Below are positions 8,107 through 17,787 of a stretch of 64,000 nucleotides of DNA, one piece after another. Made by a program: the position numbers and the translations under genes. Under the pieces are notes generated by a model. That model worked only from the letters and a program-made list of their open reading frames with translations, was not told where the DNA came from and made no database searches. Positions within the stretch are counted from its first letter, which is position 1. Each line of letters opens with the position of its first letter. The stretch is from Nitrososphaerota archaeon (GTDB lineage Archaea; Thermoproteota; Bathyarchaeia; Bathyarchaeales; Bathycorpusculaceae): assembly GCA_031274765.1 (NCBI GenBank), contig JAISPR010000086.1:1-64000 (forward strand), written 5' to 3'.

Positions 8107-9168
8107 TTATTTTTTGATAACGCTAAACTCCTTTACGTTTGAACCGTTGCCTTTAATGTCAAAAACAAGTTTATAGCCGTCACCGAGATCAATTTGTCCG
8201 CTCTGATTTTTATTGTTAGCATTTGTACTGAGTACGATTTCTCTGCCATCAACAACCAATGTTAGTGTTTTACCTGTAAGGACTAAGTTGACGTTATTCA
8301 AATCGTCAAAGCCCTTTTTAGCGTTTAGAACATCACGGGTTATGCTTTGTAACAATTCTGTAATAGTAGTGTCAAGTTTCAGTATGGGTTCTGTACTAAG
8401 CAGCGCATTGCAACCAGAACAGTAAATACCCATCAAACCCTCAGTATCAAAAGTCGGCTCAGTAATCACTTTCTCATAAGTTCCACCAACATGATTACTT
8501 GAATCCTTGACCATCACTTCAGTATAACTGTGACCACACTTCGAACAAGTGTAAGTCATTACACCTTCTTCAACACAGGTAGGAACCTTCGTTACCTCAC
8601 CAACATACACATGATCACAAGGATCTATGGTGATAACAGGTTGAGTTATGTCTGGCAACACATTTTCAGGTTTATTAATAGTACCACGTTCCAGAACAGC
8701 AAAACTATCCCTATTGTCATCATAAATGAACTTAAGAGCGTCTCCAGCAAGAACACTATCGGTAACGTCTCCCTTAATTGTAAGCGTAAATGAGAACAAC
8801 AACGACCCAGTCTCAAAGTTACCCAAAAAATTAACTGAGTTAAAATTTACTTTATCATCGCCTCTTTTAACAGCGGTAAACATCAGAGGCAACAACTCAC
8901 CTGCTTTTGCAAATTCATACGTCAACTTGCTTGGATCATACCATAATGTAATACCGTAGCTAGATAGCCCAGGATTATTTTCTAGTGAAACAGTCAATGT
9001 TACTGTTTCTCCAGCTTTTCCATGCCCACTTGATGCATATACTACTGGTTCAGCTTCTTCTGCCAGAGCAGCTCCAGATAAACACGCAAACAATCCAAAC
9101 ATCAATAATACAATAAAAAATATGGGCAATAGTTTTGTTTTTACGTTTATATTTTGCATTTTTTTCAT
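8107..9168 (-). CDS. Secreted cohesin-domain protein
   Basis: 353 residues from ATG 9168; the frame could start at TTG 9177, but GGAGA just before the ATG fits a ribosome-binding site. A Sec signal peptide (hydrophobic residues about 12-36, ending A-L-A) is followed by a cohesin-like domain at roughly 40-165 (V-T-L-T-V-S-L-E-N-N-P-G then Y-G-I-T-L-W-Y-D-P, later V-N-F-N-S-V-N-F). A C-D-H...C-S-K-C-G-H-S-Y-T-E segment follows, a cysteine repeat seen in gut-surface proteins, then a C-terminal domain without recognisable family. It is 10 bases downstream of the MACPF gene, in the same operon, and its cohesin is a paralogue of the two cohesins there. It likely anchors or bridges dockerin-bearing partners outside the cell. 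Confidence 0.75.
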   Translation of the reverse strand: MKKMQNINVKTKLLPIFFIVLLMFGLFACLSGAALAEEAEPVVYASSGHGKAGETVTLTVSLENNPGLSSYGITLWYDPSKLTYEFAKAGELLPLMFTAVKRGDDKVNFNSVNFLGNFETGSLLFSFTLTIKGDVTDSVLAGDALKFIYDDNRDSFAVLERGTINKPENVLPDITQPVITIDPCDHVYVGEVTKVPTCVEEGVMTYTCSKCGHSYTEVMVKDSSNHVGGTYEKVITEPTFDTEGLMGIYCSGCNALLSTEPILKLDTTITELLQSITRDVLNAKKGFDDLNNVNLVLTGKTLTLVVDGREIVLSTNANNKNQSGQIDLGDGYKLVFDIKGNGSNVKEFSVIKK

Positions 9169-9178
9169 GTTCTCCAAT

Positions 9179-12100
9179 CTATTTATTTGGTGTGATACTC
9201 ACTACATTGCTTACTAAAATATTACCATTTGTCTCCTTATATTCAATATATACATAATATGTGCAACCATTTGTCAACCCTTTAAGGTGTGCGCCTTTCG
9301 CATTATAATTCACGTTATTGTATGTTTTAAACTCGCCAGCATTACTACTAGAAAGGTATACTGTATAGCCCTTGCCGTTTGCTGAGTTTATAGCAAAATC
9401 CACATCAGCCTGACCATTTCCAACAGACACACCCGTAATCTTGATCGAATGTGAGACAGTTAGAGATTCCACGATAATAACATCTTGTGAAATAACAGGG
9501 CATATAAGTTTTGGCATCAGACCATTAGTAGCGTCACTTACAGCAAATCCATCACATTTAGAGTCATAGGAGAAACAAACAGCATCACTTCCCAGAACGC
9601 CCGCTTGCACTGCTTCATTGACCTTAAACGTGACAGTAAACAGCACTGTTTCTGATTCATATGCGCCTATAAAGTTAAACGAGTTGAAATTGATTTCATC
9701 ATCTGATATCCTCATCACAACGAAATTATCCGCTAACATATCTCCCGCCGTTGCGGAAACATATGTCAATTTGCTTGGGTCATACCTCATCGTCACACCA
9801 TAACTTGCTAACCCAAGATTGTTCTCCAGCATTACAGTCAACGTCACTTCTTCACCGGGTACAGCAGAACCGCCTGACACCTGAAGCCCAGAATCACTCA
9901 CAACCGCATTCAGTGATAACGCACTAAAGCTCATAAACGCCGGTGCTATATGGGGTCCTAATGGTCCTGGATATGTTCCGGCAAAGTATTGGTTAAAGAG
10001 AACCTGATCAGCACGATCAACCTTCCCATCACCATTAATATCGGCAGCCACCATATCAAATGGGGTACCAACAGGTAATGTGTACCCGAAATACTGATTC
10101 ATTAAAACTTGATCAACACGATTAACCAGCCCGTCTCCATTTATATCACCATAGAGAACAACAGGAATCGTTATACGTGGTTGATCAATACGAGGCAAAA
10201 CAAGTGTCGGCGTAGTACCGCCATTCGCATTTATAGCAAAACCATCCATAGAATCGTAAAAGAATTCTAAAACATCACTACTAAGAACACAGGGTGTTAC
10301 ATCTTCACTAATTTTCAGCGTCACTGTGAACAACACCGATCCGGTCTCAAAGGCACCTGCAAAATTAACAGAGTTAAAGTTGATTACATTAGGTGCAATA
10401 ATTGGCATAGAAAAGAGTTCAGTTAACATATCGCCCGGTTTTGCAGAAACAAAAGTAACCACATCTGGATCATACCGCATTGATATACCGTAGCTCGAAA
10501 CTCCTGGAATATTTTCTAACGTTACAGCCAACGTGACTTCTCCACCCGCTACACCTAACGCGTTTGATACGTCGACTTTCGGCGCGTTCGGGTTGAAAGG
10601 ACCAAGGTCAACTACCATAACAGGTATGTACCCTATATATTCGTCAGTATCATAATAACGAACTGTAACAAGCGTCATGCCTTCTTTGCTGAAATCGTAG
10701 AAAAACTCAACCCGATTATCATTTACATTTATTGGTGAAATTGGCGATTGCAATGTTCCTGCTTCTTTGAGACCAAGAGTTAAACCAGTCGTATCAAATA
10801 TCTGACCAGGACTATAGACAACATTTCTCACATTTTGGATAATAAGGCGAGCCCCTGTCAGATTGGGAGGTGTATCAGATGATGTTGGTGGATCTGAATA
10901 AGACAAAGATGCAGACCCCGAAAAATCTGCACCAGGACTACCAACGCCACCGGGGGATCCTAGGTCACCGAGAGCACCGAGAGAACCAGACCAACAAGAA
11001 TGAATCCCAAGAAAGCAACCGCAACCTGACCCTGGACCATACGCACCAGGAACACCGCGTGGCCCTCTACTGCCGCCACTTCCCGCTCCTCCACCTGCAC
11101 CACCTGCACCACCATAATTTTGTGAAATTCCACCTACTACGGCGAGGTTGCCATTGTGACCACCATTACCACCATTACCACCATTACCACCATCACCACC
11201 ATCACCACCTCTACCGCCATTACCGCTTGAGCCACCCGCCGCTGCACCACCACCAGTGCCGCCTTGTCCGCCTTGTCCACCAGCACCACCTTGTCCACCA
11301 GCACCAGCCAGTAAATATAAAGAGCTACTCGGGGATTTGGCATAATTTATAACGTTTAATGGGGTACCGCCATCACCGCCGTTACCACCATCACCACCTC
11401 TACTGCCGTTGTCGCCATCATAACCTCTACCGCCGGCACGAGTGATCGCTGCATTGTTGTCGATGCCGCCTTTTAAAGTATTATCAGTGCCTTTTTTTCC
11501 GGGGGCACCATCACCACCTCTACCGCCGTTGCCGCCGTTGCCGCCGTTGCCGCCATATAAATATACCTTTGCATTGCTCAGAATGTTTAACCTATTGGCA
11601 ATCACACCATTACCGCCACTACCACCGTTGCTACCCGTACCGCCATCACCACCAACAGTACCAGCATTAGTACTAGGATCTCCAGTACTGCCATTGGCAC
11701 CGTTGCCACCTCTTGCCTCAAAATTCGCCCCGTCAAGAGCAATATCCAAGGTTCCCGCGACACGAACAGCATCTTGTCCATTAGCGTTACTCAAGATTCG
11801 TATATCTGCGGAACCAATAATTGCCAGATTACCTGCAGCTTCTATTATGGCGTTTGAACCGCTTGCAGAATATCCAAGAATCTCATTTGAACGCCCAATT
11901 GAAACGATAGCCGGATTTGAGTTCACACCACTGAATTTAATCGAAGAAAAGAAAGTGTCAATGCGACAATTTTCTAAAATGATAATTGTATCGCCTTTAA
12001 CTTCAAAATTAACATAAAGATAAGGTAAAGAGTTTATAGACCCTTTGAACCAAACGGTGTCCACACCGTTGTCTATTGTTATTTTTTTGTCACCAACAAG

Positions 12101-13630
12101 ACTTCCATCAGTTATGGCGGATAAATCAACAACAGCCTGCTTTGCTGTAATGCTGTTTACAAGATCTCTGTTGACATTACCGTTAGTGTAAGCATACTTA
12201 GTTACTGTTGCTTCGTTGAATGATAGATCGGTGTAACAGTTGTCTACCTTAGCGTTGGGATTTGTGGTGATACCGTTTGTCAGTGAGAAAAAGCTTGTAC
12301 GATCAGTGTAACTTACTACAAGGTTTCTAAATGTTCCTGGGCTGGTTCCAAAAAGGTTTTTCCCTGCACTGCTTATCGCAACGTTCTTCACTGTATATCC
12401 ATTACCCTCAAGGATTCCTGAAAAACCGTTTATAGGCTCCCAGTTTTTCGTTAAAGTGATATCATTTGCCAATATGTACTTACCAGACAAATTATTGCGT
12501 ACATTGTCTAACTGTTCAGGGGTAGAAATTATTATGGCCCCATCGACATCAGGACGCGGCAAATTTCCAACTGGTTGCACAGTTTTGTACACAAAATCCT
12601 TAAAGAAAGACACATTTTGTGCAAATGACAACGCTCTATACGCTTGCACTAGTTCATTGTACCTTGCAGTATAACCATCTGGAAGTAACTCCCAAACGCC
12701 CATCATAGAGAGGCGCTCATCAACCAATATCTCGCAATTAGAATTATACCCAGACGCAGGATTAAGAGACTCTGTCCACTTATTATATACCGAACCTATT
12801 TGAGTTAAATCTCCACTATAATCTAATCCACCAACACCACCCATCACACGACCAACCAAACATGTTTTAGAATTGCTATCTTTCGCAAACGAAACCAAAC
12901 TACCATAGTCAGCAATAAAATCAGGTACACTAGGAACACCAATATCACCAAACAGATTTCTAATAGCCTCAGCACTGGGAATTCTCTGATGATCATTTGT
13001 TATACCCATAACTAATTCCGTATATCCTCCAACATCATACGATGTGATAAAATGTGTTCCATACCTATCAAATACCTCTTGTGGAGAAACATTGCTATCA
13101 GTCAAACAACTTAAAAATTCATCACTGGCCATACTTTTTATGGCATTTACTGTTGCTGGTGACTTAAGATCATTAAATGCATTTCTACCCACAATACGAG
13201 TTACATATAAACTATAGAAATATGAATCATAAGAATTACCGTAGTTAAGAGTTGAGGCTACACCACATTTTACGCCTGCTTGCAATAAGGCCAAATTCAA
13301 CTTTGCTTCAGCAGATACATCAAGGTTAGCTAAGACACCTAATTCAGAAATTGATTTGCCCGAAGTCATACCTGTAGTAGTTTCGAAGCCTGGATAATAG
13401 TCATAAAAAGTTGCAAGCTCAGCAGCCGCACTTGGCTTAAAAATCCTCGCAGTTTCAAGATTCAAGTTTTTAAGTTCTTTATCAGAAATAGCATTAAAAC
13501 CCCTTAATAGAAGACCCAACCCAACATCAGGGTCTGCAGCATTCACTTGAGACACAAATACGGGCATAACACCCAGCAACATAATGGCAACCAATGTCAC
13601 CGATACTAGTTTACGAAACATACTCTTCAT
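9179..13630 (-). CDS. Secreted MACPF/perforin-domain protein with glycine-rich region, two cohesins and a dockerin
   Basis: 1483 residues from ATG 13630, which has GAGGT 7 bases upstream; an earlier in-frame ATG at 13648 lies before that site and looks less likely. A signal peptide ends V-N-A. Approximate domains (numbered from 13630): MACPF 40-340 with the signature Y-G-T-H-F at 190-194 followed by G-G at 201-202; a beta-helix-like segment 365-640 (T-P-E-Q-L-D-N-V...G-N-G-Y-T-V); a glycine/asparagine/aspartate-rich stretch 640-905; an Ig-like domain 922-1007; cohesin 1016-1154; dockerin 1160-1219 with two calcium-loop repeats (D-I-N-G-D-G-L-V-N and D-I-N-G-D-G-K-V-D); cohesin 1250-1380; and an Fn3-like end 1390-1483. 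MACPF domains form membrane pores; cohesin and dockerin bind each other in cellulosomes. The combination in one archaeal protein suggests a surface-anchored pore-forming effector or adhesin. Confidence 0.85.
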   Translation of the reverse strand: MKSMFRKLVSVTLVAIMLLGVMPVFVSQVNAADPDVGLGLLLRGFNAISDKELKNLNLETARIFKPSAAAELATFYDYYPGFETTTGMTSGKSISELGVLANLDVSAEAKLNLALLQAGVKCGVASTLNYGNSYDSYFYSLYVTRIVGRNAFNDLKSPATVNAIKSMASDEFLSCLTDSNVSPQEVFDRYGTHFITSYDVGGYTELVMGITNDHQRIPSAEAIRNLFGDIGVPSVPDFIADYGSLVSFAKDSNSKTCLVGRVMGGVGGLDYSGDLTQIGSVYNKWTESLNPASGYNSNCEILVDERLSMMGVWELLPDGYTARYNELVQAYRALSFAQNVSFFKDFVYKTVQPVGNLPRPDVDGAIIISTPEQLDNVRNNLSGKYILANDITLTKNWEPINGFSGILEGNGYTVKNVAISSAGKNLFGTSPGTFRNLVVSYTDRTSFFSLTNGITTNPNAKVDNCYTDLSFNEATVTKYAYTNGNVNRDLVNSITAKQAVVDLSAITDGSLVGDKKITIDNGVDTVWFKGSINSLPYLYVNFEVKGDTIIILENCRIDTFFSSIKFSGVNSNPAIVSIGRSNEILGYSASGSNAIIEAAGNLAIIGSADIRILSNANGQDAVRVAGTLDIALDGANFEARGGNGANGSTGDPSTNAGTVGGDGGTGSNGGSGGNGVIANRLNILSNAKVYLYGGNGGNGGNGGRGGDGAPGKKGTDNTLKGGIDNNAAITRAGGRGYDGDNGSRGGDGGNGGDGGTPLNVINYAKSPSSSLYLLAGAGGQGGAGGQGGQGGTGGGAAAGGSSGNGGRGGDGGDGGNGGNGGNGGHNGNLAVVGGISQNYGGAGGAGGGAGSGGSRGPRGVPGAYGPGSGCGCFLGIHSCWSGSLGALGDLGSPGGVGSPGADFSGSASLSYSDPPTSSDTPPNLTGARLIIQNVRNVVYSPGQIFDTTGLTLGLKEAGTLQSPISPINVNDNRVEFFYDFSKEGMTLVTVRYYDTDEYIGYIPVMVVDLGPFNPNAPKVDVSNALGVAGGEVTLAVTLENIPGVSSYGISMRYDPDVVTFVSAKPGDMLTELFSMPIIAPNVINFNSVNFAGAFETGSVLFTVTLKISEDVTPCVLSSDVLEFFYDSMDGFAINANGGTTPTLVLPRIDQPRITIPVVLYGDINGDGLVNRVDQVLMNQYFGYTLPVGTPFDMVAADINGDGKVDRADQVLFNQYFAGTYPGPLGPHIAPAFMSFSALSLNAVVSDSGLQVSGGSAVPGEEVTLTVMLENNLGLASYGVTMRYDPSKLTYVSATAGDMLADNFVVMRISDDEINFNSFNFIGAYESETVLFTVTFKVNEAVQAGVLGSDAVCFSYDSKCDGFAVSDATNGLMPKLICPVISQDVIIVESLTVSHSIKITGVSVGNGQADVDFAINSANGKGYTVYLSSSNAGEFKTYNNVNYNAKGAHLKGLTNGCTYYVYIEYKETNGNILVSNVVSITPNK

Positions 13631-14110
13631 TTTATATACCTCACACATTTCTCCCCATTATTCCGGAATTAAGCGTTATTTTTTATCGCATCGCAATATG
13701 CAATATGACTAAAAATGTTAACATATCATGCTGATATAGTTATCTATATGAAAACCTTCTGCTCAACCACTAACAGCAGACATACACCAAATGCAACAAT
13801 CATCAACACCACTTCTTTCAGAAGATGACACACTTGACCAAAACAAATAACATCACAACACACCAAATCTGAAATAAAAATTTACAATACATAAAGAATC
13901 CCGCCGAAAAATCACAAAAGACTTCTAAGCGAACAGCACTAAATGTTTAACTATAAAAAGTCACCACCTACAAAAAACCCACATCGTTATTCAACTTCTT
14001 ATGCAAAAATAGTATCTTTAAAAAACAGATAACACTAAAACTTAAAAAAGAAAAAGAAAAAATAACGAAAATAAGCAAGTGATTATGTCGATATCACCAT
14101 GAACGGACGA

Positions 14111-14133
14111 GTTTGAATCCCACCTCCTGCACC
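14111..14133 (+). other. tRNA 3'-end-like fragment (possible attachment-site scar)
   Basis: GTTTGAATCCCAC followed by CTCCTGCACC reads like a T-loop, the 3' side of a T-stem and an acceptor 3' strand with discriminator A. The 5' side of the T-stem does not pair, and no D or anticodon arm precedes it, so it is not a whole tRNA. Archaeal integrated elements leave such tRNA 3' ends at their distal border. This is weak evidence on its own. Confidence 0.25.
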
Positions 14134-14160
14134 TACATAAATAAACTGTAGCAATTTTTG

Positions 14161-14176
14161 GACACTATATAGTGTC
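14161..14176. promoter_or_regulatory. Perfect 16-bp palindrome
   Basis: GACACTATATAGTGTC is perfectly self-complementary and stands alone in the intergenic region. It has the size of a dimeric regulator's operator. No adjacent start codon ties it to a gene. Confidence 0.3.
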
Positions 14177-14621
14177 ACTGCATCCAGGGTCTAAAGGTTA
14201 CAAAAATATTCACACCTCTTAAGATAAATCAATGTTATAGCTAAACAGGTTTCTTTGAAAAATTACGGGTAATAGAGACATGCTATGAACTATTCTACGT
14301 ACAGCTAATACCAACACCCACAACTAAACAAGTCCTCTTGGTGTTGGGAAACAAAAAGTGGGAAACAGAACAAAAATATCTACACGTTATAATGGGGGCA
14401 AATAAGCCAACTTAGCCGATACGCAACACAATTTTTCAGTTAATATATGTCATAAACAAAATTTCGTCAATACACAAATGGTTTTTATAATATTTTATCA
14501 TAAAATAAGACGTTTTTTCAAGTTTCACATGTTTCCCACATAACACAACCATTTCAAAACCATTTTCCCCTGGGTTATAATTGATATTTCTGTCAACAAC
14601 AAACCACAAACCACGCCCCCC

Positions 14622-14725
14622 AGACTGTCCGAAAACTAACACAAATCCCAGAAAAACAAGAAAATAACTGTTTTTCTCCGCCCGTTTCCGCCAAAAACAC
14701 AAAAAAATTAGTTTTTAGACAGTCT
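14622..14725. mobile_element. MITE-like element, full-length copy 1
   Basis: 104 bp with terminal inverted repeats: left AGACTGTCCGAAAACTAA, right TTAGTTTTTAGACAGTCT, matching at 16 of 18 positions. There is no coding capacity. A second copy at 47035-47134 shares both ends and the internal TTTCCGCCAAAAACAC. Half-copies lie at 29387 and 43890. C-runs flank both ends. No transposase with these ends is visible in the window. Confidence 0.75.
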
Positions 14726-14770
14726 CCCCCACAGCCTAAAGAACACCATAAAAAAAAGAACACGTCAAAC

Positions 14771-15448
14771 GTGACATGGTTTAGACCATTACGGCACAAA
14801 AAATGCACCATCTTCCCTACCAGGTCGCACAAAAACAATTACAAAACAACTAAAACAAAATCTATGACACAATTTATCCAATACGGATAACCGACTTCCC
14901 CGTTTTGCCCAAACTATGTCACAAAAAATACCTAACACAAGTAAACACCCAACCATCTAACTCTAAATGGTGTACACGACATACCCAAGATGACACAAAA
15001 AATGCACCATCTTGCCCCCACATCATGTACACCCAACAACACCCCAACCCTTTGAAAAATGATCTAGTTTTACCCAAAACATAACTCTAACAGCTACGTT
15101 TTGCCCCAAACTAGATCACCAAAAACCCTTTCAACAAACACAAACAAACGGTAGCCACGGTTAAACCCCAAACAAGACAGCCGCTGTCTTGTTTACCCAA
15201 AAACCATGGCTACCCAAACCACACCACAAACACAAACAAACAGTAACCCCAGTTAAAGCCAAGATGACACAAAAAATGTACCATCTTGCCCCAAACTAGG
15301 GATACACACTCCAAAACCATCTTTCTAACGTGAGAAACATTTCAGTCACACACGTTTAAACTCCGCTATGAGATGTGAAAAGTGGTTTGCGACATGATTT
15401 GAGTCAATACGTGCCTAACTTGAGCCCGTTTACCCCTAAATTATGTCG
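14771..15448. repeat. Tandem array of seven nested inverted-repeat elements (about 60 bp each, period about 90-100 bp)
   Basis: Elements at about 14771-14830, 14865-14921, 14969-15033, 15060-15118, 15150-15214, 15243-15305 and 15390-15448. Each has outer arms of 10-13 bases that are self-complementary but differ in sequence from element to element (for example TGATCTAGTTT/AAACTAGATCA; GGTAGCCACGGTT/AACCATGGCTACC; GGTGTACACGA/TCATGTACACC). Most then have a C-rich unpaired step (ACCC opposite GCCCC) and an inner stem such as AAGATG/CATCTT or AAACAAGACAGC/GCTGTCTTGTTT. Linkers are A/C-rich and unpaired. Structure is kept while sequence changes. The array lies just downstream of the tyrosine recombinase (minus strand) and upstream of the MACPF operon. 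Confidence 0.8.
15328..15357. repeat. Short inverted repeat between array elements
   Basis: TAACGTG and CACGTTTA form a hairpin in the longer gap between the sixth and seventh elements of the array. It may be a decayed element. Confidence 0.35.
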
Positions 15449-15572
15449 GTTTTTAAAATTCAGCCGCTATCATTTGTGATGAACATGACCGAACAAATCA
15501 GCATCAATAAAAAAGTGTTAGAGGAAATTTTAAAGAAAATAGCCGAGTTGAAAAAACTCGCCAGCCCTCCCG

Positions 15573-16781
15573 TTACGTTTTGCCCTGAGAGGCAATCAGA
15601 GAAGAAATAAAGCCTTCCAACCTTTCAAGACGACTTTGCAACTCTACATTTTTCTCCTGTGTCAATGCTTCTTTTTGTTTTTCAGTTTCCTCAAATTCTA
15701 ACGCTGTTATTTTATCCAATACCATACCACAAATTGTACATCGTACATTGCCTACAGGATTCTGAGCACTACATCTTGGACAATCAACCAGCTTTATCAA
15801 ACCAGTATTTTTTGAAACAGACTTTATCCCATGCAACTCCAAAACAGCATCCTCCAAATCCCTAGCCGAAAAATGCACATAACGCCTAGTCATCTTACTC
15901 CCATACGTCCAACCCGCAAACTGTTCCAACCTACACTCAGTAAACACCTTAGCCATAGCCGTCAAAGAAGAATGACGATAGAGGTAAGGCCAGATAGATT
16001 TTTTCACATTTGCCTTCTTTGCCGACCTTTGAATTATCTCTCGAAAATGTCGATAACTCAACTGAGTACCCATATGACCATGCGACAAAGAGCACCACAA
16101 CGGCACCGATGGATCACTGCTGTAGGGATGTTCTTCTAGCCACTCCATTAATGGTTTGCAGGAAACAACCAAAGGAATCCGTTTAACCCCTGTCTTACCA
16201 TTAGCAGTAATAAGACAATGACTCTCCTTAAACTCAACACTACCAATAGACATAGTTAACAATTCACCAGGCCGTAGAGCAGCTTCAAAGAGAACATAAA
16301 TCATCGCCCTATCCCGCTTATTAGACGTAGCTTTGAGAATGGAGATTAACTCCTCAGAGGTTAGCAAGTTTTCGGGTGTTACTCGCGAATCTTTGTCCTT
16401 CATAGCTAAGCTGACCCAGCTAACTTCAGGGGGCAGGGGTGTGCCTTTAGCACAACTTCCAGTTTTAGCATATTGTACTATTTTTCGCAGGGTCAATTTT
16501 TTGTCGTGCTTGGTTGAGGCTTTATTTTGATTACTGTTAATGTTGGCAACGACTCGTTCAACATCTGTTTTTGTTAGTTCTTTGAGGTTTGTGTTGCCTA
16601 TTATGCGAAGTAGTACTGGTAGGTAAGAGGCGTATTTGACTAATCGACCTACCGAAAGACCCAGAGCGCCTAAGTGGTCTAGAAATTGTAGGCTTATCTG
16701 GCTGTTGGGTAATTGTTTGATGTTGTATTTGAATCGTTCAAAGCTTTTTTCATAGTTGTGTATAGATCGATTTGTTATCAT
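15573..16781 (-). CDS. Tyrosine recombinase/integrase with C-terminal zinc ribbon
   Basis: About 402 residues from ATG 16781. The frame stays open through the tRNA-Cys gene to 16973, but that part is readthrough of the tRNA and cannot be the real N-terminus. A SAM-like core-binding domain (residues 10-120) precedes the catalytic domain: A-L-R-P-G-E-L with Arg170, N-G-K-T-G with Lys196, Y-L-Y-R-H with Arg269, G-W with Trp291, and R-R-Y-V-H with the nucleophile Tyr301. The first histidine of the usual H-x-x-R box is a tyrosine. The tail has C-P-R-C...C-T-I-C (zinc ribbon) and a charged coiled coil. The gene begins about 95 bases past the 3' end of tRNA-Cys, the classic place for an archaeal integrase. 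Confidence 0.85.
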   Translation of the reverse strand: MITNRSIHNYEKSFERFKYNIKQLPNSQISLQFLDHLGALGLSVGRLVKYASYLPVLLRIIGNTNLKELTKTDVERVVANINSNQNKASTKHDKKLTLRKIVQYAKTGSCAKGTPLPPEVSWVSLAMKDKDSRVTPENLLTSEELISILKATSNKRDRAMIYVLFEAALRPGELLTMSIGSVEFKESHCLITANGKTGVKRIPLVVSCKPLMEWLEEHPYSSDPSVPLWCSLSHGHMGTQLSYRHFREIIQRSAKKANVKKSIWPYLYRHSSLTAMAKVFTECRLEQFAGWTYGSKMTRRYVHFSARDLEDAVLELHGIKSVSKNTGLIKLVDCPRCSAQNPVGNVRCTICGMVLDKITALEFEETEKQKEALTQEKNVELQSRLERLEGFISSLIASQGKT

Positions 16782-16875
16782 ACCCTTTGTATGTTCAGGA
16801 ATTTTAAAAGGCAGAAACTTTTCTGATTTGTTTAGAGACCGAACATGAGGAAGAGATGTAGAAGCAACATCGAAG

Positions 16876-16948
16876 AGCTGGGGATGGGAATTGAACCCAT
16901 ATAGAGCAGCTCTGCAGGCTACCGCCTGAACCATTCGGCCACCCCAGC
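16876..16948 (-). tRNA. tRNA-Cys (GCA)
   Basis: Acceptor GCTGGGG pairs with CCCCAGC. The anticodon stem GTAGC/GCTGC holds the loop CTGCAGA with anticodon GCA, and the T-arm is ATGGG-TTCAATT-CCCAT. The base after the acceptor is U73, the identity base of tRNA-Cys. CCA is not encoded. A TATA-like ATATTTTTATG lies about 25-35 bases upstream. There is no intron. An integrase gene follows immediately. Confidence 0.95.
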
Positions 16949-16984
16949 GTATAAAGTCTAGGCAACGTCCCACATAAAAATATT

Positions 16985-17787
16985 ATTGGTTGAAACTTGT
17001 TTTATTATGGCATCAGTGTTTGATGTGTTTATTTAGGTAGCCACGGGGAGTGTAATTACTTACATTTGGCAGTTTGAGTTAAAACAGTCAAAATTAAATT
17101 GTTATCTAAAAAATATTCGAAAAATAAGAAAATTATTGTAAAAATAGCCAAAAACTCGCAACAATGGGCAATATAAATAATTCAAATTCAGACTGTGTAA
17201 AAAGTCAAAAAACAACATTTATCCGGAACTTTTCGTTTTTACACCATGTTAGGGGCGACCTCCGAAAACCCATATTTTTCCAAAAATCATCGGTTAAAAA
17301 TCGTACAAATAGGTTACTTGGTTTTCTGAAAGGGTGTTTTCGGAGGTTGCCTAGGCTATTTTACCGTTCTTTTAGTTTTTGAAGGTTTACGTGTCAGATG
17401 AGAATCTGTTGCATATATCGTAATTATAGCATAATAATTTTTTGAAATTTATGGTTAAAAACCAAAAAAGAAACGAAAACAACCCCTAAACCTTCAAACT
17501 GTGGCATAAGCTATAAAGTTCAGGATTTAAACATTACAGATAGCATATGCCCTTTCCTATTGCTGTATGTAGTGGCCTTGGTGAATTTTATTGGAGTTTT
17601 GTGCAATCTGGAGTATTTTTTCCTAAACTACCGACGTGAATAATTAGGTTTTTGCATTTGTTTTGATTAGAGAGTTAAATTTTTATGTTTTTTGCAAAAT
17701 TACTCGTATACAGGCGCTTGTCACAATATTTTTATGAGGCGATAACGTTATAGGGGCAATTATCTGAAACGCATAGACAAAGTTTGT
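16985..17787. other. Intergenic region with inverted repeats
   Basis: About 800 bases without a convincing gene. It contains the hairpin element at 17254-17351 and a second, wider inverted repeat (TTTGAAGGTTTA near 17373 against TAAACCTTCAAA near 17487). The rest is AT-rich. Confidence 0.4.
17254..17351. repeat. MITE-like element with 18-20 bp terminal inverted repeats
   Basis: Left arm GGCGACCTCCGAAAACCC at 17254-17271; right arm GGGTGTTTTCGGAGGTTGCC at 17332-17351, complementary apart from one mismatch and two extra bases. The interior is AT-rich and non-coding. The ends differ from those of the 14622 family, so this is a separate element type. No second copy was noticed in the window. Confidence 0.6.

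Larger units (their letters stand above)
13631..14621. other. Long AT/AC-rich intergenic region upstream of the MACPF operon
   Basis: About 1 kb without a convincing gene. It must hold the MACPF promoter: an A/T-rich stretch at about 13676-13690 on the minus strand (ATAAAAAATA) is a plausible TATA element, followed by a TTCCGGAA palindrome. Further out are a perfect 16-base palindrome (14161) and a tRNA 3'-end-like fragment (14111). Much of it is rich in A and C on the plus strand. Confidence 0.45.

Noticed and set aside
11137-12017. Histidine-, leucine- and proline-rich ORFs overlapping the glycine-rich part of the MACPF gene
   Set aside because: They are frame shadows of GGT/GGC codon runs and have no independent support.
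14436-14838. Two minus-strand ORFs near 14.4-14.8 kb
   Set aside because: They run across the MITE and the first array element, have low complexity and no recognisable domain.
14771-15448. CRISPR array
   Set aside because: Units are similar in layout but not in sequence, and the regions between them are A/C-rich linkers, not unique spacers between identical repeats. No cas genes are nearby.
14771-15448. Integron attC cassette array
   Set aside because: The folded-site design and adjacent tyrosine recombinase are suggestive, but there are no cassette genes between units, no R-box, and the recombinase looks like an ordinary archaeal tRNA-type integrase. Kept only as one hypothesis.
16782-16973. 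N-terminal extension of the integrase up to 16973
   Set aside because: This part of the frame reads straight through the tRNA-Cys gene; the peptide is simply translated tRNA, so the start was moved to ATG 16781.
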